Under the pieces are notes generated by a model. The model did no database searches. It saw only the letters and a program-made list of their open reading frames with translations, and was not told the DNA's origin. Positions 16,605 through 24,648 of a stretch of 64,000 bases of DNA are shown one piece after another. Origin of the DNA: Eutrophocola sp964503965 (GTDB lineage: Bacteria > Pseudomonadota > Gammaproteobacteria > Pseudomonadales > Pseudohongiellaceae); the NCBI GenBank assembly GCA_964503965.1, contig CAZDCK010000007.1:47688-111687 (forward strand), given 5' to 3'. A program made the position numbers and the translations under genes. Position 1 is the first letter of the stretch. Every line of letters starts with the position of its first letter.

Positions 16605-17312
16605 GTGCGACAAATAGTACTGGATACTGAAACAACAGGCCTTGATCCAGCACAGGGTCATAAAATCATTGAGATAGGTTGTGTGGAACTGCTTAACAGG
16701 AAACTGACAGGCAACCATTTACACGTTTACATCAATCCCCAGCGCGAAGTTGAGGCCGCTGCCCTTGAAGTGCACGGTATCTCAAACGAATTCCTGGCCG
16801 ACAAACCGCTGTTCACTGATGTGGCCCAGAGTTTTATCGATTTCGTGGAAGGCGCTGAGTTGATCATCCACAACGCCCCATTTGATATCGGCTTTCTTGA
16901 TCATGAACTGGCCGCCCTGAAGCGTGGCTACAAGCCCATGGACCAGTACTGCAGTATCCTTGATTCCCTGGTTATGGCCCGGAAAAAACACCCCGGCCAG
17001 AAAAACAACCTCGATGCCCTGTGTAAGCGTTATATGGTGGATAACACCCAGCGTGAATTGCATGGAGCATTGCTTGATGCAGAAATATTGGCAGACGTTT
17101 ACCTGATGATGACGGGTGGTCAGTCTTCTCTCTCCCTGGGAAATGACGAGGATGACCAGCAATCCGGTGGCGGGTTTCTCCAGAAGCTTTCTGCAGATCG
17201 TAAGCCCTTGAAAATCATCAGACCCTCAGAGGAGGAACTGGCGGCCCATGAAGCACGACTGCAGGATATTGAGCAGTCAGCGGAAGATGGCTGTCTCTGG
17301 TTGAAACAGTGA
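16605..17312 (+). CDS. dnaQ: DNA polymerase III epsilon subunit (3'-5' proofreading exonuclease)
   Basis: Epsilon proofreads for the replicative polymerase. The 235-aa product has the DEDDh exonuclease motifs: Asp7 and Glu9 (LDTETTG), the HNAPFDIGFLDHE Exo II segment, and the ExoIII His-Asp in HGALLDAEIL. The C-terminal quarter is the flexible region that binds the alpha subunit. The start is a GTG at 16605; the ATG two bases earlier is out of frame and stops after four codons. Confidence 0.96.
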   Translation: MRQIVLDTETTGLDPAQGHKIIEIGCVELLNRKLTGNHLHVYINPQREVEAAALEVHGISNEFLADKPLFTDVAQSFIDFVEGAELIIHNAPFDIGFLDHELAALKRGYKPMDQYCSILDSLVMARKKHPGQKNNLDALCKRYMVDNTQRELHGALLDAEILADVYLMMTGGQSSLSLGNDEDDQQSGGGFLQKLSADRKPLKIIRPSEEELAAHEARLQDIEQSAEDGCLWLKQ

Positions 17313-17333
17313 GCAGATGCAGGCGAGTAATCC

Positions 17334-17362
17334 TTGATACCCACTGCCACCGTGCTTATAAT
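17334..17362 (+). promoter_or_regulatory. strong sigma70 promoter for nhaD
   Basis: TTGATA (17334-17339) and a perfect TATAAT (17357-17362) are 17 bp apart. Transcription would begin near 17369, giving a leader of about 60 nt before the nhaD ATG. Confidence 0.75.
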
Positions 17363-17428
17363 CGACAGCCTTAGATAATTGACAACCCCTTGTATTCCAA
17401 CCACTTAAACTAATTATAAGGATCCCCT

Positions 17429-18814
17429 ATGGAAGTGCTCGAAATGGATACTGCAATGATGGTATCAGGCATCATTCTGGTATTAACCTTTATTGGTATC
17501 TTTACAGAAGGTGTTCACGGTTTTCATCGAGCCAAGTTTGCCCTTGGTGGTGCCGGTGCCATGGTTCTGGCCGGCCAGTATTTTGGCTTTTACAGTCCTG
17601 AGCTGGCACTTGAATCCATCGACTGGAACGTAATCTTCCTGCTGGGTGCAATGATGACGGTTGTCGCCATCATGATCCCCACAGGTGGATTTCAGATGCT
17701 CGCCTACAAGATAGCCGACCTGAGTAAAGGGCGGCTTTTCTTTTTGATGGCCATGATGGGTACGCTGGTTACAGTACTTTCGCTGTTGCTGGATAATGTC
17801 ACTACCGTGGTCATCTTTGGTCCGCTGATCATCCTGATAGCCCGGTCCATGAACGTGAATCCGATTCCTTACCTGCTTGCCGCAGCCTTGCTGTCTGACA
17901 CCGGTGGTGTAGCTACCCTGGTGGGTGATCCACCCAACCTGATGATCGGTTCAGCCGCTGGTATCGATTTCAATACTTTCTTCTACCATATGGGCGGTAT
18001 TGTTTTGGTTGCCTGGGTTGCGACACTGTTTTTCCTGAAAGTCATTTTCAAGAAAGAGCTGGCCGAAAAACCAACCCTGCAGGATTTCAGTCAACAGGAA
18101 GAACTGCATGACCCCTATACCTGGAAAGTGTCCCTGATAGTGCTTGGCATCATGGTCGTCGGTTTTATCATGCACAGGGCACTGCATTGGGAAGCCTGGT
18201 TTGTTGCCGGTATGGGTCTGACTCTCCTTGTCTTCTTCGGTAAGGAAGTGGATATGGATGAACATTTCGCGGACGTGGAACTGAGCCTGCTCATGTTCTT
18301 TATGGCCCTGTTTATCATTGTTGGTGGTGTGGAACACAGCCACTTCCTGGAATATATAGGTCAGTTTATTCTGCCTTTCGTCCAGGAAGACCTGCTTACT
18401 GCCTGTATTCTCCTCATGTGGGTGGCGGCATTTCTGTCAGCCTTTATTGATAACATCCCGTTTACAGCAGCCATGATTCCCATCATCCTGGGTCTTGAGC
18501 AGCAGGGTGTGAATGTAAACGCCCTCTGGTGGGCCCTCGCCGCCGGTGTGGGCATGGGTGGTAATGGAAGTCACCTGGGTTCCACTGCCAACGTTTTCAT
18601 CGTGACCATTTCCGAGAAACTGGCCAAGGACGAAGGCAGGCCGGAGCTGGCGATTACACCTGGACTCTGGATCAAGAAAGGTTCACCGGTGATGATACTG
18701 ACGCTGATTATCTGCTCCATCATCATGACGTTGTTTTTTGACTTCTATTCCAACCCTTCCGCTGCTATTGGTGTCGATGTGGCTGGTGCAGCTGTAGAAG
18801 CTGCAGCCCACTGA
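17429..18814 (+). CDS. nhaD: Na+/H+ antiporter of the NhaD (ArsB/NhaD) family
   Basis: NhaD-type antiporters expel Na+ or Li+ in exchange for protons and are common in marine and halophilic gammaproteobacteria. The 461-aa product is very hydrophobic, with roughly 11-13 membrane segments. It has ion-transporter motifs such as LLDNVTTVVIFGP and the matching second repeat AFIDNIPFTAAMIP, plus GGVATLVGDPPN and GMGGNGSHLGSTAN. The ATG at 17429 has AAGGA upstream; a second ATG at 17444 is possible. It has its own promoter and terminator. Other ion-transporter superfamily specificities cannot be fully excluded. Confidence 0.88.
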   Translation: MEVLEMDTAMMVSGIILVLTFIGIFTEGVHGFHRAKFALGGAGAMVLAGQYFGFYSPELALESIDWNVIFLLGAMMTVVAIMIPTGGFQMLAYKIADLSKGRLFFLMAMMGTLVTVLSLLLDNVTTVVIFGPLIILIARSMNVNPIPYLLAAALLSDTGGVATLVGDPPNLMIGSAAGIDFNTFFYHMGGIVLVAWVATLFFLKVIFKKELAEKPTLQDFSQQEELHDPYTWKVSLIVLGIMVVGFIMHRALHWEAWFVAGMGLTLLVFFGKEVDMDEHFADVELSLLMFFMALFIIVGGVEHSHFLEYIGQFILPFVQEDLLTACILLMWVAAFLSAFIDNIPFTAAMIPIILGLEQQGVNVNALWWALAAGVGMGGNGSHLGSTANVFIVTISEKLAKDEGRPELAITPGLWIKKGSPVMILTLIICSIIMTLFFDFYSNPSAAIGVDVAGAAVEAAAH

Positions 18815-18831
18815 TATGGCCTGATAACAAG

Positions 18832-18863
18832 GGGATCTGCCTTCGGGCAGGTCCCTTTTTTTT
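18832..18863 (+). terminator. intrinsic terminator of nhaD
   Basis: A 10-bp stem, GGGATCTGCC (18832-18841) with GGCAGGTCCC (18846-18855), contains one G-U pair, is closed by a C(TTCG)G tetraloop and is followed by eight T residues. It is one of the clearest terminators in the window. Confidence 0.95.
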
Positions 18864-18946
18864 GCGTGATTAAGCCTGCTTCAGTTTTATTCACAAACAG
18901 GGCACAATCGGCTTACTTTCAACCCCATGATTCTGGAGAACAACCC

Positions 18947-19996
18947 TTGGAGTTACTGAGTGAATATGGCCTTTTTCTGGCCAAGACTGTAACAATCGTT
19001 GCAGCAATACTGCTCATCATGACGGCAGCAGTAGCCAATGCCATGAAACAGAAAAAAGAAGGCAAGGGACATATCGTTGTCTCTCACCTTAACGATGAAC
19101 TGGAGCATTTCAGCCATGAAATCAGGCATGCGGTTGAAGATGAGGAAACACTGAAGCAAGCTGAAAAGGCTGACAAGAAAAAAAAGAAACAGGAGAAAAA
19201 GGCCCGTAAAAAAACAGATGGGAAGGAAGAGCGCAAACGCCTTTACGTGATCGATTTTGACGGAGATCCCAAGGCCTCCCAGGTGGATGAGCTGCGGCAT
19301 GCTATTACAGCCGTTTTATCCATGGCAAGAAAGGACAGGGATGAGGTGTTACTGCGTCTGGAAAGTCCCGGGGGCATGGTACATGCCTATGGGCTGGCGG
19401 CTTCCCAGTTGCACCGCATACGTGCGCATAAGGTTCCCCTGACGATCTGTGTCGATAAGGTTGCGGCCAGTGGTGGTTACATGATGGCCTGCCTCGCCAG
19501 CCGTCTGATTGCGGCGCCATTTGCCTATATCGGTTCCATTGGGGTTATATTCCAGATGCCAAATTTCAACCGCCTGCTCAAGAACAACAATGTGGATTTT
19601 GAACAGATTACTTCAGGAGAATACAAGCGCACTTTGACCATGTTTGGAGAAAATACGGACAAGGGCCGGCAGAAGCTGACTGAGGAGATCCAGGAGGCTC
19701 ACCAGTTGTTCAAGGATTTTATCCGGGAAGCACGGCCTGACATGGATATTGAAAAACTGGCGACAGGAGAGGTCTGGTATGGGTCAAAAGCGCTATCACT
19801 GGGTCTTATCGATGAAATCAGCACCAGTGACGAAGTCATTGTTGACGCCTGTGCCGACAGGGATGTTTACCATGTGTCCTATGAGAGAAAGAAGTCCATC
19901 TCGGACAAACTGGGTAAAGTAGTCGAATCTTCCCTGGATAACACGCTTATGCGCTGGCTACAGCGTTCCAAAAACAGGAATGACCTGGTTTCCTGA
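18947..19996 (+). CDS. sohB: inner-membrane peptidase SohB (S49 family)
   Basis: SohB is a membrane-anchored serine protease related to SppA signal peptide peptidase. I chose the TTG at 18947: a GGAGA ribosome site lies upstream, the protein then begins (M)ELLSEYGLFLAK like E. coli SohB, and the length is 349 aa, the same as E. coli. A GTG at 18866 would add 27 residues and start only 3 nt after the nhaD terminator. The product has one N-terminal membrane segment, a Lys-rich linker, the catalytic Ser in VAASGGYMMA and the Lys in GEYKR. It is convergent with the DUF934 gene, 5 nt away. Confidence 0.92.
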   Translation: MELLSEYGLFLAKTVTIVAAILLIMTAAVANAMKQKKEGKGHIVVSHLNDELEHFSHEIRHAVEDEETLKQAEKADKKKKKQEKKARKKTDGKEERKRLYVIDFDGDPKASQVDELRHAITAVLSMARKDRDEVLLRLESPGGMVHAYGLAASQLHRIRAHKVPLTICVDKVAASGGYMMACLASRLIAAPFAYIGSIGVIFQMPNFNRLLKNNNVDFEQITSGEYKRTLTMFGENTDKGRQKLTEEIQEAHQLFKDFIREARPDMDIEKLATGEVWYGSKALSLGLIDEISTSDEVIVDACADRDVYHVSYERKKSISDKLGKVVESSLDNTLMRWLQRSKNRNDLVS

Positions 19997-20001
19997 TCTT
20001 C

Positions 20002-20502
20002 TCAGCGGCGCTGGAAAAGGGGTTCCGGCGTCTCAATAGTACTCTGGTAGTTTTCGCTAAAATCATTGAATGACGCTAGGGCTTCCTCGGCATTGATCCC
20101 ATCTTCAAGTTCAAAACTATTGATACCACAGCGTTTCATATAAAACAGCTGATCCCTGAGTACATCCCCAATAGCTCGCAGTTCGCCCTTGAAGGAAAGG
20201 CGGCCACGTAGAATGGCAGCACTTGAAAAAGCCCGGCCATCCCTAAAGACAGGAAAGTTCAGGGCTATCAATGGCAGGTCTCCGGCATCATAGGCCAGCT
20301 CATAGGGATCATCATCGCTATCGAGCCAGACACCAACCGTTTTGCCGGATTCACCAAGTTCCCCCTTATGTTCCTGCCACAGGCTGAAGGGCACTATGAC
20401 ATGATCTTCAACGGCATCCAGGGCTTCGGCCAGTTCTGTTTCTTTCTGGACCGTGTGCCAGGGGTTATCGATTATTGCTCCGTCCTTAATCAGCGTTGGC
20501 AT
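20002..20502 (-). CDS. DUF934 family protein linked to sulfite reduction
   Basis: A 166-aa cytoplasmic protein with the conserved DUF934 core: NFPVFRDGRAFSSA, LRGRLSFKGELRAIGDVL and a QLFYMKRCGINSF segment. No biochemical function is established to my knowledge, but the family is found next to cysI-type sulfite reductases. Here its ATG (cat at 20500-20502) lies inside the cysI reading frame, overlapping the cysI 3' end by 17 nt, behind AAGGAG, so translation is probably coupled. A partner or electron-transfer role with CysI is inference. Confidence 0.85.
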   Translation of the reverse strand: MPTLIKDGAIIDNPWHTVQKETELAEALDAVEDHVIVPFSLWQEHKGELGESGKTVGVWLDSDDDPYELAYDAGDLPLIALNFPVFRDGRAFSSAAILRGRLSFKGELRAIGDVLRDQLFYMKRCGINSFELEDGINAEEALASFNDFSENYQSTIETPEPLFQRR

Positions 20503-22144
20503 AGACGCGCTCCTTGAAAGGTTCCATACCCAGGCGGTTGTAGGTATCCAGAAATGTTTCAGAATCCTGGCGATTATCCAGGTACACGGCAATGAGTTTT
20601 TCCATCACATCGGGCATGTCTTCCTGGGCAAAAGAGGGCCCAAGGACCTTGCCAAGCTGTGTTGTCCGGTCTGAACTGCCACCCAGAGTGACCTGGTAAA
20701 ATTCCTGCCCCTTCTTATCCACACCGAGAATGCCGATATTGCCAACGTGGTGATGTCCACAGGCATTCATACATCCGGAAATATTCAATGTCAGGTCCCC
20801 GATCACTTTCTGCCTGTCGATATCTTCAAATCGACGCTGTATAGATTCTGCGATGGGAATGGACTTGGCATTGGCCAGGGAACAAAAATCACCTCCCGGA
20901 CAACAGATAATATCGCTGATCAATCCAAGAGTAGGGGTAGCCAGCGATTCTGACTTGCAGGCTTCATACAAAGTATAAAGATCTTTCAGGCGGACATCCG
21001 GCATGACCAGGTTCTGCTCATGGGTTACACGAACTTCCCCACTGCCAAATTTGTCGGCCAGGTCAGCGACATACTCCATCTGGCGATCAGTAATATCACC
21101 TGGTGCTACACCGGTTTCCTTGAGGCAGATATTCACGATCCTGTAGCCTGACACTTTATGCGGGGCCACATTGCGCTCAAGCCAGTGACTGAACATCACA
21201 TCACGGGAAGCTGCTTCGTCGATGCCCGCATCGCTGTCTTCAAGTACTTCATAATCCGGATCGGTGAAGTATGCCCTGCACCGTTCAACTTCTTTCGTGG
21301 TAAGCGTGGCAGGACCATCCTTGTCATGTAGCCACTCAGCTTCGACTTTCTCGCGGAAGGCATCAGCCCCCATGGCCTTGACCAGGATCTTGATACGGGC
21401 CTTGTATTTGTTGTCACGACGCCCAAAGCGGTTGTACACGCGCATAATGGCATCGAGATAGGTCAGCAGGTGCTTCCATGGGAGGAAGTCACATATTTCA
21501 GAGCCTATAACCGGTGTCCGGCCAAGCCCACCACCTACCAGTACCTGGAAACCGACTTCACCTTCGGCATTTTTCTTGATGTAAAGGCCGATATCATGGA
21601 CCTGCGTTGCCGCCTGGTCATTGGCTGTGCCACAGACGGCTATCTTGAACTTCCTGGGCAGGTAGGCAAATTCCGGATGGAAAGTGGACCACTGGCGGAT
21701 GATTTCACACCAGGGGCGACTGTCTTCAATTTCATCAGGGGCTACTCCTGCAAACTGGTCAGTCGTGGTGTTACGGATACAGTTGCCACTTGTCTGGATA
21801 GCATGCATTTCCACTTCGGCCAGTTCGGCCAGCATGTCGGGAATCTGCTCCAGTTTTGGCCAGTTGTACTGGATATTCTGGCGTGTAGAAAAATGTGCAT
21901 AACCCTTGTCATAATCCCGGGAAATGGATGCCAGTTTACGAAGCTGGGCGGAGGAAAGGCATCCATAGGGAATTGCCACACGTATCATGGGTGCAAGGCG
22001 CTGGATATACAGCCCGTTCTGGAGTCTTAGTGGCAGGAACTGTTCTTCGGTGAGTTCCCCCGCAATGTATCGCCTTGTTTGCTCGCGGAACTGGTTAATC
22101 CTGTCCTGCAGCATCTGATGATCATAGTCGTCGTATTTATACAT
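20486..22144 (-). CDS. cysI: sulfite reductase hemoprotein (nitrite/sulfite reductase family)
   Basis: It reduces sulfite to sulfide with six electrons in assimilatory sulfur metabolism. The 552-aa product contains two ferredoxin-like halves and the siroheme/4Fe-4S cysteines Cys415, Cys421 (C-x5-C) and Cys458, Cys462 (C-x3-C). I chose the ATG at 22144 (MYKYDDYD), which has GGAAGAG upstream and matches Pseudomonas CysI; the frame extends 17 codons further. No cysJ flavoprotein is present in the window, so electrons may come from ferredoxin or another partner. It is transcribed with DUF934 and divergent from nfuA. A nitrite-reducing role is less likely given the DUF934 neighbour. Confidence 0.92.
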   Translation of the reverse strand: MYKYDDYDHQMLQDRINQFREQTRRYIAGELTEEQFLPLRLQNGLYIQRLAPMIRVAIPYGCLSSAQLRKLASISRDYDKGYAHFSTRQNIQYNWPKLEQIPDMLAELAEVEMHAIQTSGNCIRNTTTDQFAGVAPDEIEDSRPWCEIIRQWSTFHPEFAYLPRKFKIAVCGTANDQAATQVHDIGLYIKKNAEGEVGFQVLVGGGLGRTPVIGSEICDFLPWKHLLTYLDAIMRVYNRFGRRDNKYKARIKILVKAMGADAFREKVEAEWLHDKDGPATLTTKEVERCRAYFTDPDYEVLEDSDAGIDEAASRDVMFSHWLERNVAPHKVSGYRIVNICLKETGVAPGDITDRQMEYVADLADKFGSGEVRVTHEQNLVMPDVRLKDLYTLYEACKSESLATPTLGLISDIICCPGGDFCSLANAKSIPIAESIQRRFEDIDRQKVIGDLTLNISGCMNACGHHHVGNIGILGVDKKGQEFYQVTLGGSSDRTTQLGKVLGPSFAQEDMPDVMEKLIAVYLDNRQDSETFLDTYNRLGMEPFKERVYANAD

Positions 22145-22178
22145 GAACTCTTCCGGGAAGCATGTTTTTTTGTAAGAG

Positions 22179-22260
22179 CCGGTTAAACCGGTCAAAATTT
22201 CAAGCGCGCGATAATACTACGACGAGCTGTTTTGTGCCATGGGTGACCGGTGAAAACCGG
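22179..22260. promoter_or_regulatory. CCGGT-type dyads between cysI and nfuA
   Basis: CCGGTT-A-AACCGG (22179-22191) is a 13-bp dyad. CCGGT-GAAA-ACCGG (22247-22260) is a second dyad with the same half-site. Both lie in the 258-nt divergent region, the first close to the cysI start. Shared half-sites could bind a common regulator of the two sulfur-related genes, but the short G/C-rich core makes chance possible. Confidence 0.3.
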
Positions 22261-22402
22261 AATAAACCCACGGGTAGTAGGGCTTTGCTTTATTTCTTGG
22301 CTGACATCATCGACAATGCGCGCTGCCTGTTGATTCCATTGAATCAGGCACCATAACTCAAGTTCAACAGTATACAATTTCCAACGCAGGAACAGTGTTC
22401 AC

Positions 22403-22984
22403 ATGATTGAAATTACTGAATCCGGACAGGATTATCTGAAACAACTTCTCGAAAAACAGGACTGTGAGGGCATCGCCATCCGCGTGTTTGTGCTGGATGG
22501 AGGCACACCAAAGGCAGAAACCTGTATCGCTTTTTGCCGTCCTGGTGAAGAGGAGGACGATGATGAGCGTTTCGAGTACAGTGGTTTTAATGCATTTATA
22601 GAGAAGAAAAGCATTCAGTATCTGGAAGAAGCGGTCGTTGATTTCGCCAAGGACAGCATGGGAGGGCAACTGACTATCCGTGCCCCCAATTCCAGAATGC
22701 CAAAAATCACTGATGACAGTCCGCTTGAGGATCGTATCAATTACATCCTGTACAACGAAATCAATCCCGGACTTTCTGCCCATGGTGGATTTATCTCCCT
22801 GGAAGAAGTGACCGAAGATGGTATCGTTGTTTTGCGTTTTGGTGGCGGTTGCCAGGGCTGTGGTATGGTTGATGTGACACTCAAGGATGGCGTTGAAAAG
22901 ACCCTTATGCAGCACCTTCCCCAGATCAAGGAAATCAGGGATGTTACGGATCACTCCATTGATGAGAATGCCTATTACAAGTAG
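22403..22984 (+). CDS. nfuA: Fe-S biogenesis/repair scaffold NfuA
   Basis: NfuA carries and delivers 4Fe-4S clusters to client enzymes, especially under iron or oxidative stress. The 193-aa product (191 in E. coli) has an N-terminal degenerate A-type carrier domain and a C-terminal Nfu domain with the cluster-binding pair Cys150 and Cys153 (GGCQGCG). The insertion EEEDDDE (residues 49-55) in the A-type domain is acidic. It is followed after 12 nt by mtnP, so the two may be co-transcribed. It is divergent from cysI. Confidence 0.95.
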   Translation: MIEITESGQDYLKQLLEKQDCEGIAIRVFVLDGGTPKAETCIAFCRPGEEEDDDERFEYSGFNAFIEKKSIQYLEEAVVDFAKDSMGGQLTIRAPNSRMPKITDDSPLEDRINYILYNEINPGLSAHGGFISLEEVTEDGIVVLRFGGGCQGCGMVDVTLKDGVEKTLMQHLPQIKEIRDVTDHSIDENAYYK

Positions 22985-22996
22985 GCTGGTTCACGA

Positions 22997-23743
22997 ATGA
23001 AACCGGCTATCGGCATTATTGGCGGCAGTGGCTTTTACATGCTGGCGGAAAAATACAGTTCTGTCACTGAGTCAGTCGTAACTCCCTATTCGCAACTCCC
23101 TGTTGACGTCAGCAATGTCGAGATCGGGGACAAGAAAGTAGTCTTCATTCCCAGGCACGGGGCCGTTCATGCCATTCCTCCCCATAAAATCAATTACAGG
23201 GCCAATCTTTATTCCATGAAGTCCTGTGGTGTGGATCGGATCATTGCCGTTAACGTGGTAGGCGGCATTAGTCCGAATATGGCGCCAGGTATGCTGATGG
23301 TGCCTGACCAGTTGATTGATTATACCTGGGGCAGGGAGCACACCTTCTTTGATGAACTTGGTGAGGCGGAAAATCATATCGACTTTACCTGGCCTTACGA
23401 TAAGTCACTGGGCCGTTTGCTGGAGAAGCATGCCAGGGAGAAGGGCTATGATATTCAGAAGGGGGGCGTTTACGGATGCACCCAGGGCCCACGGCTTGAA
23501 ACTGCGGCAGAAATTCACCGCATGGCCCGTGATGGATGCGATATTGTAGGGATGACCGGTATGCCTGAAGCTGCACTGGCTCGTGAACTGGATATTTCCT
23601 ATGCCTGCATTGCGCTGGTTGTGAACTGGGCAGCCGGCGTCACTGACAGACTAATCTCATTTGAGGATATTGCCACTACACTTGAAAGCGGTATTGCCGG
23701 TGTTCGTGACATTGTCCTTGCCAGCGTCGCAGAACTTGACTGA
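22997..23743 (+). CDS. mtnP: S-methyl-5'-thioinosine phosphorylase (MTAP family)
   Basis: This nucleoside phosphorylase cleaves 5'-methylthio-purine nucleosides formed in polyamine and quorum-signal synthesis. The 248-aa product has the phosphate motif GGSGFY, the RHG..H.IPPHKINYRAN segment, and MTGMPEAALARELDISYAC. The MTGMPEAALA form resembles Pseudomonas MTIP, which uses methylthioinosine made by an adenosine deaminase, rather than the MTTVPE form of classical MTAP. Its position near csiV and mfd also recalls Pseudomonas. Substrate preference is inferred, not proven. It ends 7 nt before the convergent csiV. Confidence 0.87.
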   Translation: MKPAIGIIGGSGFYMLAEKYSSVTESVVTPYSQLPVDVSNVEIGDKKVVFIPRHGAVHAIPPHKINYRANLYSMKSCGVDRIIAVNVVGGISPNMAPGMLMVPDQLIDYTWGREHTFFDELGEAENHIDFTWPYDKSLGRLLEKHAREKGYDIQKGGVYGCTQGPRLETAAEIHRMARDGCDIVGMTGMPEAALARELDISYACIALVVNWAAGVTDRLISFEDIATTLESGIAGVRDIVLASVAELD

Positions 23744-23750
23744 ATTCTTT

Positions 23751-24644
23751 CTACTCAAACGAAAAATCATTTACCTCGGGTAACTGGTATGGCCTGATTT
23801 CCACCAGTACGCCGAGATCAGGGTGATCCAGATAATGAAGCTCATTGCTGATCATTTCCCTTTCCTGGTTCATTATGGCTACGGATGTGATGGCCGGAAG
23901 TGATTGTAATGTCGGATTATCAAGGGCCGGGCCAACAAAAGGGGGTAACGGGATAGTCCATTCCTGACCAAGGGCATTGGCTTCAGTGCCAAAAGTCAAC
24001 AGCCAAAGTCTGGCTTCCACATCAACCCGGTTAATGTCATAACTGAAACGCAATGATCCTTCGAGTTCAGTATGGATGCCATTGCTGGAACCACCTGCAA
24101 CAAAAATGGCATCGGCCTGGGCGCGGTTAAGGACCGGCTGTCTCCATACAGCATGAAACAATAACCTGTGTTCTACGGAGGCTTCGATAGAACGGTTGTC
24201 CCTCGTGAAGTTTGCTGTGTCCTGTCCCAGTGCAATATACGGACTGCGTCGAAAATCCATTAGGCGGAAGTCACTTTCTCCCTTGAACTCTTCCGGGCCT
24301 ACAATTTTTTGTAAAGCCCTGTTTTGCTCTGAATTAAAATTCCGGCTCTGTGTGTTGTCGAATAATGATTCTAGCCTTTCGTCGACAGAATTTTCCCTGA
24401 AAGGAATCATGAAGCCGCTGCTGGCGGGTGTCAGTTGATGAATGGGCTCCGGATAAAAAAGCCTGTGCTTTTCTGGAATAACCAGTTCGTTATGTGCATC
24501 GACATTTTCATTAGTAAAAATGCTCACCTCAATTTCATACCAGCGATTACCATCATAACTAAATGTCTGGGCAGTTAACGTCGCTGGCAACATACAGTTT
24601 ATTGTGATTATTAATCTGGCAATCATGAACGGGTGAGATCTCAT
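23751..24644 (-). CDS. csiV: CsiV-like peptidoglycan-binding periplasmic protein
   Basis: CsiV of Vibrio cholerae binds peptidoglycan and supports the LpoA-PBP1A wall-synthesis pathway. The 297-aa product has an N-terminal signal peptide (cleavage probably after TLTA), then WYEIEVSIFTNE, which matches the family's WYEVEVIVF start. Later come HRLLFHAVWRQPV and LEGSLRFSYDI..VDVEARLWL, the most conserved part of the family. An internal Met at residue 7 is an alternative start. It begins 4 nt after the mfd stop on the same strand and is probably co-transcribed with mfd. A role in cell-wall assembly is by family only. Confidence 0.75.
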   Translation of the reverse strand: MRSHPFMIARLIITINCMLPATLTAQTFSYDGNRWYEIEVSIFTNENVDAHNELVIPEKHRLFYPEPIHQLTPASSGFMIPFRENSVDERLESLFDNTQSRNFNSEQNRALQKIVGPEEFKGESDFRLMDFRRSPYIALGQDTANFTRDNRSIEASVEHRLLFHAVWRQPVLNRAQADAIFVAGGSSNGIHTELEGSLRFSYDINRVDVEARLWLLTFGTEANALGQEWTIPLPPFVGPALDNPTLQSLPAITSVAIMNQEREMISNELHYLDHPDLGVLVEIRPYQLPEVNDFSFE

Positions 24645-24648
24645 GTCA

